Part shown: positions 54,709 through 63,409 of the stretch, in pieces
Layout: every line of letters starts with the position of its first letter
Position numbering within the stretch: position 1 is the first letter of the stretch
DNA from: Nonlabens sp. YIK11
GTDB taxonomy: Bacteria; Bacteroidota; Bacteroidia; Flavobacteriales; Flavobacteriaceae
Direction: 5' to 3'
Assembly: GCF_001413925.1 (NCBI RefSeq)
Contig: NZ_LBMJ01000001.1
Coordinates: forward strand, 2,954,001 to 3,018,000
DNA: 64,000 nucleotides
Position numbers and translations under genes: made by a program
The notes under the pieces: model-generated
Told to the model about the DNA's origin: nothing
Databases searched by the model: none
What the model saw: only the letters and a program-made list of their open reading frames with translations

Positions 54709-54863
54709 CATTCCTCTCGCGGTGCTCGTAGCATGCAGGTTTTTCACGAGAGGCTTCTATTCAACAACATTAACTATCTTCATCCATCAAAATCAATTAA
54801 GGCAAGGTAACAGCCAAACGTAAGGGAACGCCTCACATGCATTATAACTTTGCCGTTGGCATC
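54709..54863 (+). repeat. Structured repeat D1 (array left end, ends in core-like GTTGGC)
   Basis: About 150 bp nearly the same as D2 (59329-59487), including the block from TCTATTCAACAACATTAACT onward. It contains a CCTCTCG...CGAGAGG arm near its start, and ends TAACTTTGCCGTTGGC. The final GTTGGC (54855-54860) is the same core-type sequence that ends the B sites. An exact TAnnTTTG promoter box (54845-54852) lies inside, aimed at the cargo. It may be the leftmost, promoter-bearing recombination site of the array. No matching left arm could be fixed with certainty. Confidence 0.65.
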
Positions 54864-54940
54864 AAGCAATAAATACCCCATAAAGGGTATTGACTAATTG
54901 TAGATTAAGGTCTTATTTTAGGAGCTACGAATCGGAAAAA

Positions 54941-56253
54941 ATGAAAAAACTCATACTGTTCAGCATTTTTATTACAGGACTTTGCCTAAACGCACAAAAT
55001 GATTCTATTCTTGGAAACATCATTTACGACCTGGATTTAAGCAAACCCTCCATTGTAAATGAAAAGGGTTTAAAGGTTAAATCAAAACAGCAATTAGTGT
55101 TTAAACTTACCAATGCCAACCCGTTTAAGTACAAATATGTCCTAAAACATGAATATGTAAATATCTTTAAAGATGAAGCTTTAATAAATTTTGAGGATTA
55201 TATAATCCCGAAAGATTTACCAGCTGAAGAATTTGAAAAAATGGATGATAGTCTGGAAATCGATGCCAACAACAACATTAATGAAATTTTCGATCATTAC
55301 GGCGTTGTAAAAATCAATGAAGCTAAGACCGAGTTAAAAATTAAGTCAGATAGTGATTTAACTTTCAACGATTCTTTAAAGGTTGCGTCTCAACTCATAC
55401 TAACTGAACAGAAAAACCTATATAACGATATAGAGACCTACCTTAAAATACAACAAGGTGCAGATGTTATAAACCAAAACTTATTTTATTAAAAACGCGA
55501 TAAATATAGTAACGCATTTAATAGTATAAAGGATAGCCAACAATTGCTTTATGAAGCTTATTCTGATACAGAAAGTGATGATGATTTAAAGGCATTTTTT
55601 AAAGCAAATCAAAAATCTTATGTTGAAAATAGTTAGAACATCGTTGAGTTACTTAACAAAATGCTTTCAGCAAACTTTACACATTTTACTTTACCTATAG
55701 ATATTCACGGTAAAAACATAGATTTTGTAAACATTACCTTAGAGCGTCATACCATAGGTAGCGAAACCGAACCTGAAACGTATCACTATAGATTTTGGGT
55801 AACCAATGGCGTAAAAATAGACATTAGTGCAGGTATGTTTATCAGTTCAGTTCTTGATAATGAATATACTGCTATTGATGATACAGATAACCTAGGCCAA
55901 AAACGAGTTATTGAAAATGACAATGGACCCTATGACTTCGGCTTTGGCAGTATGGCCAATATAAAATATAGAGTCTACGGTACAATAGCACCAATGTTTA
56001 GTGTAGGTATAATGCTTACAGCTAATCAAAAATTTCAAATACTTGCAGGTCCTGGTTTAGCCATAGGAAAGGACGAGCGCATCATTATATCAGGTGGTGT
56101 TGCTATGGGGCGCGTTAACCGTCTTAGCAATACTCTGGAGTTAAATACACCTGTAGATTTAGTCACAAACGACATACCTACCAATCAAATGTTTGAAATA
56201 GGACATTTATTGGCATTACTTATAACTTAGGAAAATCTATTACCAAAAAATAA
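54941..56253 (+). pseudogene. Broken gene for a secreted/outer-membrane barrel protein
   Basis: One reading frame runs from the ATG at 54941 (signal peptide MKKLILFSIFITGLCLNAQ) to near 56200, but contains a TAA at 55490-55492 and a TAG at 55634-55636; the sequence on both sides stays in the same frame and stays protein-like. Near 56201 one base is missing: the next frame then reads TFIGITYNLGKSITKK and stops at 56251-56253, a typical barrel C-terminus. The intact product would be about 430 residues, with a helical N-part and a barrel C-part. Two stops plus a frameshift indicate decay rather than recoding. It is the first cargo of the array. Confidence 0.8.
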
Positions 56254-56284
56254 GTCTATCCAAACCCTTGTTTAAAATTATATT

Positions 56285-58797
56285 ATGAAAAGTACAATTC
56301 TCTATTTATTTATCCTCTTTATCACTATTCCTCTTTTTGCGCAAGATCAAAAATGTGAATGCTACTCCAAATCGGGAATAACTGAAAAAATCGGAATAGG
56401 AGGTTACGGTATGTTTAAAGATTATACAGATCCAGATGAAAGACAGTACCATTGGTATGCAGCTTACTTTCCATCAGAGGAACTTTGCTATCCTCGAGAT
56501 AATTACTGGTGGCAAGAAGTACAAACTAAAATTGCAGATGCTGTAGAGTTTCATCCAGTTTATTATGCTGCCAAAAAACAAATGCCCGAGATGTATAGAG
56601 AAAAGCCAATGGTTGCTAACCAAGCAGACATTCGGCAAAGCGATATTGATAGAGTTATAAAGACAGCGGCAGACCAAGGTGCCACACTACTTATTATTGA
56701 TGTAGACCTGGCCAGCTTTGCTAGGCCATTGCAGCGGTGTGCAGATATAAAAGAGGAAGACACAAACTCAACTTCCCAAGAAATCTCTGATACTTCTAAA
56801 AGTACGTCCAGCAGCTATAGCAGTTCTACATCCAGCAAGAAGGAAAGTAAAAAAGTAATGACTAGGGAGGAGTATGAAAAATCTAGGTTGAATATAAGCA
56901 ATTACAAGTTTTCTCAACGTGTTAAGGAACTTGAAATAAGAGGATACTCCAGCGGACAGGCACAGGTAATGGCAGATTACGAGCGCGATAATAGAAATAA
57001 TAAAGTGATTGTAGAAGAGTTGGGCAATGCCTTGGGCGGAGTGCTGGCAGATATATTTGACGGAAGCAATAAACGTATAAACAATGCAATGAACGAGAGG
57101 TGGGGAGATCAAGAATTTGAAAAACAGGGTAAAGCACTCAATCAAATCAACAAAGATGACATAGCTGAAATTCGAAAAAAATACGCATCAAAAAATATCC
57201 CAGACGAGCCAGACGATATAAAACAGTTCATCATGGAGTACTATCTATTATTTGGTAATAGATCCTATTATAGTTACGGCGCAATTGTGCAGCAAAGAAT
57301 TACCGATATTTATTTCGAGGGTGACAAACTTCGTTTAGATTTTGAGATAAAAACAGAACAGGGAATCGACGATAACAACCATCTTGGTGGATATTCATCA
57401 AGAAATCATGTTACTATTAAAGGGCAGCATCTTATGAATATAAAATTGGACAAAAAAATTCTTGGAAGTGCAATTAAACCAACCATACATCACGAAAGAT
57501 TTAATGCAGATAAGGCAAAAGTCTATAACATTTTATCATTTATGGAAAATTATCCAAACATAAGAGCGAACTGGAACAGCTATGATATAAAACCAGGGAT
57601 CTATAGTTTGCTTTCACAGCTTGAAAAACCCGATTATAGATTGATTGATATGTTCGATAAATTTGTAGAAGTCACAGACAATAGAGAAATTACAGTTGAT
57701 GATTTGCAGTTTGACCAATACTTAAAAAATGAATTGCCCAGGCTTGATAGAGTGCGAAATAAGGACAGCGAGAGAATAGAACCGGTAATTTGTAAATATT
57801 TAAGCACCGATAAAAAAACAATTGCACTTATGTATGTTTTGGATGACAGATATATCTATTTGACTTTTCCCATTTCAAACTTTGAAGGTACGGAGTGGCT
57901 CACAAACAATGACTACAAAACCCAATGGACTAATGCTCCACTGTCCTATTATTCCTCCACACATAAAGGTAAAAATGAAAAAATAGATTATAAAAAAAAT
58001 ACTATAAACCAGCACATTCGGCTATTTATGGTATTGGTGGAGAATCGGGATATGATGTAATGATGAGAAAAAATCCAGAAGAAATAGTAGAAGATATGAG
58101 TGTATATACATATGCCACTCCTTTTATAAGCTACAGATCTACCGATTTAAAGTTCTATAAAGAAGGGGAACCTGAACCACTTGACGCATTAAAAGGAAGT
58201 AACGGGTACAATTTTGAAAAACTTCTGTCGCCCACGGTACAGTTCGGGAAATTCAGCCCAATGATAGAGTATAAATTTCATAAAAATGCCGCTGGAAAGC
58301 TTAGGGAAAATGAAATTGAAAACAATAAGAAATTTTATAGGGATTCTGTTAATACAATAATGTATAATGTGAGTCAATATAGAGAAAAAAATTTATTCGC
58401 TATCATTCGGGCAGATAAGGTTAATTATACTGCAACCAGTAACAAGCCAATAAAACTGTTCTATAATGGGAATAAAAAATCATCCAGTAAAAATAAATTT
58501 TTGTTCAAGCCCACATTTGTGAAAGGAGGCTACGCTAGCCTGCCGCATTCAAGCAAGTTTAAGTATAGATTTTTTGATATTAACAATTTTATTCATTTCC
58601 TCAAAGAGACAATCTCCAAGGATTTTAGTATTACCAAAGAAGAGTTTAATGAAATTCTCGCTCTGCCCACTACTCTCAATACATACGACATGAACGCACC
58701 AGGCTATACCCACGTAATAAATATTGCCCAAAAACTAGAAAAGTATATAGAGCTAACAGATAATTATAGTACTGTTATTGAAAAATTAATGGAGTAG
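56285..58797 (+). pseudogene. Large secreted protein gene interrupted by a -1 frameshift at an A8 run
   Basis: The first part (56285-58060) encodes 591 residues with a signal peptide (ending LFAQ at about 20), a Ser-rich linker (about 165-190) and a mixed alpha/beta C-part. The second part (58060-58797) encodes 245 residues without signal peptide. The -1 frame can be read back from 58060 to about 58000 as YYKPAHSAIYGIGGESGYDV, continuing the protein smoothly, whereas the first frame quickly stops. The switch point is an eight-A run at 57992-57999. A single lost A (nine to eight) would explain it, giving about 836 residues originally. Programmed slippage is possible but less likely. No family is recognised. 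Confidence 0.7.
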
Positions 58798-58817
58798 AAT
58801 TAACATACTGAAACTGC

Positions 58818-59023
58818 CAGTTGCCAAAAACGACTATAAGTAATTCGGGATTAGGTGCTTAGCCCCAAAAAAATCGCTATTTTGCAAAGACCGCCAAAGC
58901 CTTGTTTTGGCTCATTAAAAAGAAAAGATAATAAGCAAGAAAACAAGGTTTTGGCTATGTACCTAATCGAAAGGAAAGTGCGTGTTTGCGCCCGCACTAC
59001 TCATAGCCAAGACCGTTCAGGCC
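58818..59023 (+). repeat. attC-like structured site E (long B-type variant)
   Basis: Starts near GTTGCCAAAAACGACTATAA (compare the start of B1) and ends TACTCATAGCCAAGACCGTTCAGG (compare ACTCATAGCCGAGACCGTTGGC of B1 and B2). The inside is longer than in the other sites, and folds with arms GATTAGGTGCTTAGCC / GGCTATGTACCTAATC and CAAAGCCTTGTTTT / AAAACAAGGTTTTGG. The core after it is GTTCAGGCC. The start motif is degenerate (GCCAAA instead of GCCAAC). The ORF that spans this element (58855-59274) is an artefact of the repeat. Confidence 0.65.
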
Positions 59024-59328
59024 AATTGCCTGCGGCCGTAGCTCTCCGCTATGAAATTTTGAAGCTAAGGCTTAGAATCACGAATCATTTGAGTGCCTGC
59101 ATTATCAAGATCTTCAACCAGTCAGGGGAACACAAAATTTCAAGACCTGTATGCCGGCAGACAGGCTTCCCATATACTCTTATGTCTTCCTCTCATTCCT
59201 ACCTCGCTCGTCGAAGACAGAAACGGCAACCGTTATTCAAAGCCTATTCAAAAGGTAGGTGTTTACCTGGATAGGATCTCGCTTCCTCCACCAACTGATA
59301 CGAACATAGCATAAAGCGCATAATGCAC

Positions 59329-59487
59329 GCATTCCTCTCGCGGTGCTCGTCGGATGCAGGATGCTCCACGCGAGGCTTCTATTCAACAACATTAACTATC
59401 TTCATCCATCAAAACCAATCAATGGCAAGGTTACAGCCAAACGTAAGGGAACGCCTCACACGCATTATACCTTTGCCGTTGCCAGTA
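59329..59487 (+). repeat. Structured repeat D2
   Basis: Near-copy of D1 over ~150 bp: CATTCCTCTCGCGGTGCTCG, TCTATTCAACAACATTAACT, the block with GTAAGGGAACGCCTCAC, and the end TACCTTTGCCGTTGCC. Contains the exact promoter box TACCTTTG at 59468-59475, 18 bases before the ATG of the 154-residue cargo. The arms CCTCTCGCG / CGCGAGG pair. The terminal GTTGCCAGTA (59478-59487) is complementary in nine of ten bases to TACTGCCAAC at the other end of the same cargo unit (59966-59975). Confidence 0.7.
59468..59475 (+). promoter_or_regulatory. TACCTTTG -7 promoter box in repeat D2
   Basis: Exact TAnnTTTG match 18 bases before the ATG at 59494. The same box (TAACTTTG, 54845-54852) occurs at the same place in repeat D1. 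No -33 TTTG lies at the right distance, so strength is uncertain. Confidence 0.5.
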
Positions 59488-59493
59488 ATTTAA

Positions 59494-59958
59494 ATGAACA
59501 ATAAACAAATAGATGTTTTAGACTATACGATTCACTTTAGATCTCTGTATAAGGATGGAATAATTGGCGAGTTATTTCATATAGTTCGTAAAGAGCATGG
59601 AGGAAGTTTGTTAACTCCTGTTGGTCACATTTATGGATTTATAGAGCCTGCATCTTTATATTCAGAATCATTTTGGAAAATCATTATCGATATACGAGAA
59701 GAGGTTAGATATCAAATTGACTCTCAATTAACTCACGTTTTTGTAAAGAGTGCATATAAGAATAAACTCAAGTTTACATTAACAAAATTGTTTGAATCAG
59801 AATCCAAAATAAAAAGAATAAACCCTCAATTTCCAGAGGTATTAAAAGACAAACTAATTGAAAGTGGATATTGTGTATCTCCAATTTCTATTCAAAAGAC
59901 AATTGGACAAAAATCTTATGTCTACTCCAATGTAAAATTCAATTTTGACTTTGATTAA
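59494..59958 (+). CDS. Hypothetical 154-residue cassette protein
   Basis: 154 residues, acidic and basic residues balanced, no signal peptide or membrane segment. It starts MNNKQIDVLDYTIHF, has a conserved-looking GHIYGFIEPASLYSESFWK and a basic patch KSAYKNKLKF, and ends NFDFD. I recognise no family. It is the sole gene of its unit between repeat D2 and site A1, in the same orientation as all other array genes. The D2 promoter box sits 18 bases upstream. Defence or small-molecule roles, common for cassette cargo, are only guesses and are not claimed. Confidence 0.65.
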   Translation: MNNKQIDVLDYTIHFRSLYKDGIIGELFHIVRKEHGGSLLTPVGHIYGFIEPASLYSESFWKIIIDIREEVRYQIDSQLTHVFVKSAYKNKLKFTLTKLFESESKIKRINPQFPEVLKDKLIESGYCVSPISIQKTIGQKSYVYSNVKFNFDFD

Positions 59959-59965
59959 AAAAAAC

Positions 59966-60103
59966 TACTGCCAACAATATATCACCGCAATTACGGCGGA
60001 TTCGACTACGTCCGAATCCACTCGGAATTGCTAAAGTTAGTGCTTAACCGAAAATTAACGCATATTAACCCGTAACTGACGGTTATAATAGACCGTTAGC
60101 TGT
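59966..60103 (+). repeat. attC-like site A1
   Basis: About 135 bp. Starts TACTGCCAAC (inverse-core type), followed by AATATATCACCGCAATTACGG; ends CCGTAACTGACGGTTATA, a short spacer, and GTTAGCTGT (core of the next unit). The arms CGCAATTACGG and CCGTAACTGACG pair with bulged bases, and an inner GGATTCG...CGAATCC hairpin (about 59998-60019) follows. It is nearly identical to A2 (61231-61372). The conserved AAAAACTA precedes the start, as in all sites of the array. Confidence 0.8.
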
Positions 60104-60133
60104 TCGGTGTGATTTGAGCGAAAATCTAGAAAA

Positions 60134-60164
60134 TTTGATTTTTTACCAAAAATTGGTATGTTTG
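60134..60164 (+). promoter_or_regulatory. ParDE promoter with operator-like palindrome
   Basis: TTTG at 60134-60137, then exactly 19 bases, then TATGTTTG at 60157-60164: a textbook Bacteroidota -33/-7 pair. Between the boxes lies the 15-bp palindrome TACCAA-AAA-TTGGTA (60144-60158), overlapping the -7 box, in the position expected for autoregulation by the antitoxin. Confidence 0.75.
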
Positions 60165-60179
60165 ATAAAAATGATTAAA

Positions 60180-60428
60180 ATGAAAAATACATCAATATCG
60201 CTCGGAAATTATTTTGACCAGTTTGTACAAACCCAAGTTTCTGCTGGACGGTATAAAAATGTAAGCGAAGTAATCAGAGCTGGACTTCGACTTTTAGAAA
60301 ATGAGGAAAGCAAAGTAATTGCGTTAAGAAATGCTATTCAAGAAGGAATTGATAGTGGAATTGCTCACGATTTCGACCCAAAAAAAAATCTTGAGGAATT
60401 AAAAGCTAAACGCAAAAAGAATGGCTAA
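60180..60428 (+). CDS. ParD-like antitoxin
   Basis: 82 residues from the ATG at 60180 (MKNTSISLGNYFDQFVQ). The N-terminal half is a ribbon-helix-helix DNA-binding domain (NTSISLGNYFDQFV, then YKNVSEVIRAGLRLL), and the C-terminal half is a charged toxin-binding tail (DFDPKKNLEELKAKRKK). This is the classical antitoxin design. The upstream in-frame extension overlaps the promoter and is not coding. It overlaps the toxin gene by eight bases, so the two are translationally coupled. The palindrome in the promoter is the likely binding site. Confidence 0.88.
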   Translation: MKNTSISLGNYFDQFVQTQVSAGRYKNVSEVIRAGLRLLENEESKVIALRNAIQEGIDSGIAHDFDPKKNLEELKAKRKKNG

Positions 60429-60720
60429 ATACGAATTGACCAATAAGGCTGTAGCTGACTTAAATAGAATTTGGGAGTATACAGTTGAGAATTGGTCTGA
60501 AAATCAAGCTGACAGATATTACGATATGCTTCTTGATATTTGCCAAGATATAGCTGACAATCAAGAATTAGGAAAAAACTATAATGGGATTAAATCTAAC
60601 CTTTTCGGACTAAAAGCAAATCGACACATAATATTTTATCGAAAAAGAATTGACCATCCGATTGAAATAACAAGAATTTTACACGGTCAAATGGATTTGA
60701 AAAACAGAATAACCGAATAA
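60421..60720 (+). CDS. ParE/RelE-type toxin
   Basis: 99 residues. The family pattern is clear: KYELTNKAVADLNRIWEYT at the start, NQADRYYDMLLDICQ in the middle helix, a LGKNYNGIKSNLFGL turn, then the closing HIIFYRK and ITRILHGQMD strands. ParE toxins poison gyrase, and RelE members cut mRNA; sequence alone cannot decide, but the terminal ILHGQMD resembles ParE. It pairs with the antitoxin just upstream. As cassette cargo such pairs can stabilise an array against loss, known from Vibrio superintegrons. Confidence 0.88.
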   Translation: MAKYELTNKAVADLNRIWEYTVENWSENQADRYYDMLLDICQDIADNQELGKNYNGIKSNLFGLKANRHIIFYRKRIDHPIEITRILHGQMDLKNRITE

Positions 60721-60727
60721 AAAAACT

Positions 60728-60863
60728 ACACTCAACAATGGCTATAAGTAATTGCTTGTTCTCGCCTACTTCTGAAAATCCTCACGGATTTTCAGTTTGG
60801 TGTGTACTTGCAATGTTAAGTGCTAAACCACGCAACTACTCATAGCCGAGACCGTTGGCATTA
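60728..60863 (+). repeat. attC-like site B1
   Basis: About 130 bp. Starts ACACTCAACAATGGCTATAAGTA and ends TACTCATAGCCGAGACCGTTGGC (core GTTGGC 60854-60859). The arms GGCTATAAGTA and TACTCATAGCC pair with one mismatch. The inner hairpin CTGAAAATCC-TCAC-GGATTTTCAG (about 60772-60795) has a perfect 10-bp stem. Very similar to B2 (62556-62698). The start motif matches its unit's core only partly (six of nine). Confidence 0.8.
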
Positions 60864-60869
60864 ATTTGA

Positions 60870-61217
60870 ATGAAAAACGCAATCAGAATTTTAATATTAG
60901 TATCATTTTTACAAAGTTGTTCAGAAAACAACATTAATCCTGACCTAATTGGACATTGGAAATCTACCAAAAGCGCGAATATTGTTGAATTAGAATTTTT
61001 CAAAGATTCTCTGATTTACAACGCTTGGGAAAAAAGAACTAAATTTTCTTGGAAAAATGACAGTACAAAAATTTACTATACGCAACTGACAAACATTGAC
61101 CCTGAATTAGAAACGGACTTTATAATGCATTACCGACTGAATTCGGAAAAAGACACTCTTTTCCTAAAAACCTCTGATACGGATTTCACAAATGAATTTA
61201 TAAGGTTAAATGAATAG
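60870..61217 (+). CDS. Small lipoprotein, lipocalin-like
   Basis: 115 residues. A lipoprotein signal ends in the lipobox LQSC (C17) followed by SENN. The mature domain starts DLIGHWKST and alternates strands (IVELEFFKDSL, KTKFSWKNDSTKIYYTQL-like strands, HYRLNSEKDTLFLK), as in small lipocalin-like proteins of the Bacteroidota envelope. Starting at 60870, about ten bases after the core of site B1, it has almost no leader, so it is probably transcribed from an upstream promoter. The ligand is unknown. Confidence 0.72.
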   Translation: MKNAIRILILVSFLQSCSENNINPDLIGHWKSTKSANIVELEFFKDSLIYNAWEKRTKFSWKNDSTKIYYTQLTNIDPELETDFIMHYRLNSEKDTLFLKTSDTDFTNEFIRLNE

Positions 61218-61230
61218 CAAAATAAAAAAC

Positions 61231-61372
61231 TATCGCCAACAATGTATAACGGCAATTACGGCGGATTCGACTACGTGCGAATCCACTCGGAATTGCTAAC
61301 GCCAGTACTTAACCGAAAATTAACGCATATTAATCCGTAACTGACGGTTATACCAAACCGTTAGGGCAAATT
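61231..61372 (+). repeat. attC-like site A2
   Basis: About 135 bp. Starts TATCGCCAAC (61231-61240), next AATGTATAACGGCAATTACGG; ends CCGTAACTGACGGTTATA, spacer CCAAACC, core GTTAGGGC (61360-61367). The outer arms TATAACGGCAATTACGG and CCGTAACTGACGGTTATA pair with a single bulged base, the sort of extrahelical base found in integron attC sites. The inner arm GGATTCG-ACTACGTG-CGAATCC forms a hairpin. A near-copy of A1. Confidence 0.85.
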
Positions 61373-61396
61373 TGCCAAAAAACCCAAAATTGAACT

Positions 61397-62553
61397 ATGA
61401 AAGAAAAATTTGTCCTTTTAATTACCTTCTTAATATTCGGACTAAATACTTCATTTGCGCAGAAATCTAAAACAATTGAAAAACTTGAGTTTGAGAATTA
61501 TGAACTTAAAGTTATATTTTTTGACCCTTACGAAAATTTAGTTTCAGAAAATCCTGAATTCAAAAGCCTTGACTCTCTAAAACAAGGAGAAATTTGGAAT
61601 AAATATTTACTTAACAATGTCATTTATGATTTTCAATTAATTCAAAAAAAGAAAATTGTTAAACATTATATTTTAAGAGGAAATTTATCAAAAGACATTT
61701 ACCCAAAAGATTTAACGAGAAATAATGTCTTTTTATTAGATATAGTAAATCATAAAAAGAACACTAATTTTTATAATTTATCAGACTATTCAAAAATGAT
61801 TGATAAAACAATCGATAAGTTCAGTTTTTATGGAACACTATTCGAGAATATGGAACTACTGAAAGATAACGATGGAAAATTAGGCAAAAACCTCTTTGGT
61901 AGATTTAGATTAAAATTCCTTATTCCACAATCCAGAATAATGTAATGACTTTAATAGGTTTTGACTTATTTGGAGAAATAGAAACTGAATGGATAGCAAA
62001 TAGCACAGAAGAATTTAAAAATTCATTTTTCGATTATCAAGAAAAAGTCGACCAATATTTCAAAATCGAAAGAATAAAAAAAACGTATGTAAGAACTTAT
62101 GACCAAAATGGAGAAATTCAAAATGAATATCCAAGGTTAAATACAGATGAGGATATTAAATCCTATATTGGAAAAATGAATAGAATTGGAGATGTAGTTT
62201 CTTTACCGTTTTTCAAATCTACTGACAAAGTAATTTTAATCGAAAAGGATAGTTTATACTCAAAATATAAAGTTGAGACTAAAAACAATAAACCGATTGA
62301 TAAGTATTTAGAAAATATTGTCGTCCTAAAAAATTCAGATGGAGAAATCGAGAATATTACAGCAACTCTTTTAATTCACGGCTCATCAATTGACAGAGGA
62401 GATTATGTTGAGAGAGAAAATTATATTGCATATTTCAAGACTTTTAAGGATTTGAGATTACCTTATAAAATTCTGTTTTCGCCATTAACTGACAAACAAT
62501 TTGAAAAACCACGAATTGAAATTGAATTAGATTATTTGTTCCATAGAAAATAA
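61397..62553 (+). pseudogene. Secreted protein gene, possibly split by a -1 frameshift
   Basis: Two overlapping reading frames. The first (61397-61945, 182 residues) has a signal peptide (ending TSFAQ, about residue 22); the second (61945-62553, 202 residues) has none and starts at an ATG overlapping the first stop as AATGTAATG. In the second frame the upstream bases read IKIPYSTIQNNVMTLIGFD, which joins on more naturally than the first frame's C-terminus (FLIPQSRIM). The -1 frame switch would fall near 61911-61917, in a TAAAATT stretch. One lost base would give an original of about 384 residues. Two translationally coupled genes remain possible. No family is recognised. Confidence 0.55.
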
Positions 62554-62555
62554 AA

Positions 62556-62698
62556 AACTTGCCCTAACACCGCGTATAATTAATGGCTAGTCCTCGCCTA
62601 CTTCTGAAAATCCTCGCGGATTTTCAGTTTGGTGTGTACTTGCAAAGTTAAGTACTAAACCACGCAACTACTCATAGCCGAGACCGTTGGCGGTAATT
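62556..62698 (+). repeat. attC-like site B2
   Basis: About 135 bp, near-copy of B1. Starts AACTTGCCCTAAC (62556-62568), complementary in twelve of thirteen bases to GTTAGGGCAAATT (61360-61372) at the start of the same unit. Inside lies the CTGAAAATCC-TCGC-GGATTTTCAG hairpin (about 62604-62627). Ends CTACTCATAGCCGAGACCGTTGGCGGTA with the core at 62686-62695 (the last part given in pieces here). Confidence 0.85.
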
Positions 62699-62700
62699 AA

Positions 62701-63401
62701 ATGAAATACTTTATCTACACATTAATAGTTATCAGTTTGAGTTCTTGCGGACAGAATAATTCTGCTGAAAAGGAATCAGACTTGGACATTCCTGTTTTGA
62801 AAGTTGAAAAACCACAAGAAGAGAAAGAGGTAATAGTAGAAGAACACACTTCTAACAGTATTAGATCGTCAGAAGTTCAAATGGACAAACCAAACTACAC
62901 GAATGGAATACAGCCTGACTTCTTTGATATAAATGCTTCTCAATTCAGCCAGTTTAAAGAAGATAGTTCTAAGTGGTTTATTAGTTCGGACGGTAAGAGC
63001 AATCTATATTTCGTTCCATATACTGACTACTCTATAACTACAGCAATTCTAACAGAAAAGAAATTACCGATCCGGAATTAATCAGTCTGCTACAATTTGA
63101 AGGAATAGAAGTCAATAACCACAAAAAGACCATTGAATTAAACAGGATTCAAACTGAGAAAGGAATAAGACTTGGCTTGTCAATTAATGAAGTAAAGAAA
63201 ATCTTTGGAACCCCTGATTCGGTCGAACAAGTAAATGACAAAGACTTGTTAGAGTGGCGTTTTGTTATGCTTGAAAATGAAGAATCCAATAAAGTTGGAG
63301 GGTTAAAACCTTTTGTTCTAGGAGGACTTGAATTCTTAGCTGAAATGGAATTTACAGAAAACAAATTGACCAAAGTAGTTTATAAATATGAAGTTCCTTA
63401 A
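62701..63401 (+). pseudogene. Lipoprotein gene split by a -1 frameshift
   Basis: The first frame (62701-63081, 126 residues) has the lipobox SLSSC (C16) and an acidic linker, and stops after KKLPIRN. The second frame, if read from about 63060, gives EITDPELISLLQFEGIEVNN and continues through 63177 to 63401 (KLTKVVYKYEVP) without a stop. The junction lies at a GAAAAGAAA stretch (63055-63063). One lost base would explain it. The reconstructed C-part (RLGLSINEVKKIFGTPDSVE) resembles SmpA/BamE-like small beta-alpha folds. The original would be about 233 residues. Confidence 0.75.
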
Positions 63402-63409
63402 GGAATAAA

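Larger units (their letters stand above)
58798..59493 (+). other. 696-bp gene-free stretch holding two sites (E and D2)
   Basis: After the frameshifted gene there is site E, then about 300 bp (59024-59328) with no supported ORF, then site D2. The middle contains a small inverted repeat (59148-59165, CCTGTATGCCGGCAGACAGG), related to the CCTG/CAGG elements elsewhere. It behaves like an empty or gene-less cassette. Confidence 0.55.

Noticed and set aside
55490..55636. Stop-codon readthrough (selenocysteine or pyrrolysine type) in the barrel gene
   Set aside because: Two different stops plus a separate frameshift near the end fit decay; no recoding element or tRNA was seen.
58855..59274. 139-codon open frame and a 73-codon one inside 58855-59314
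   Set aside because: They run through the hairpin arms of site E and the following gap, have improbable composition, and read as repeat sequence; not listed as genes.
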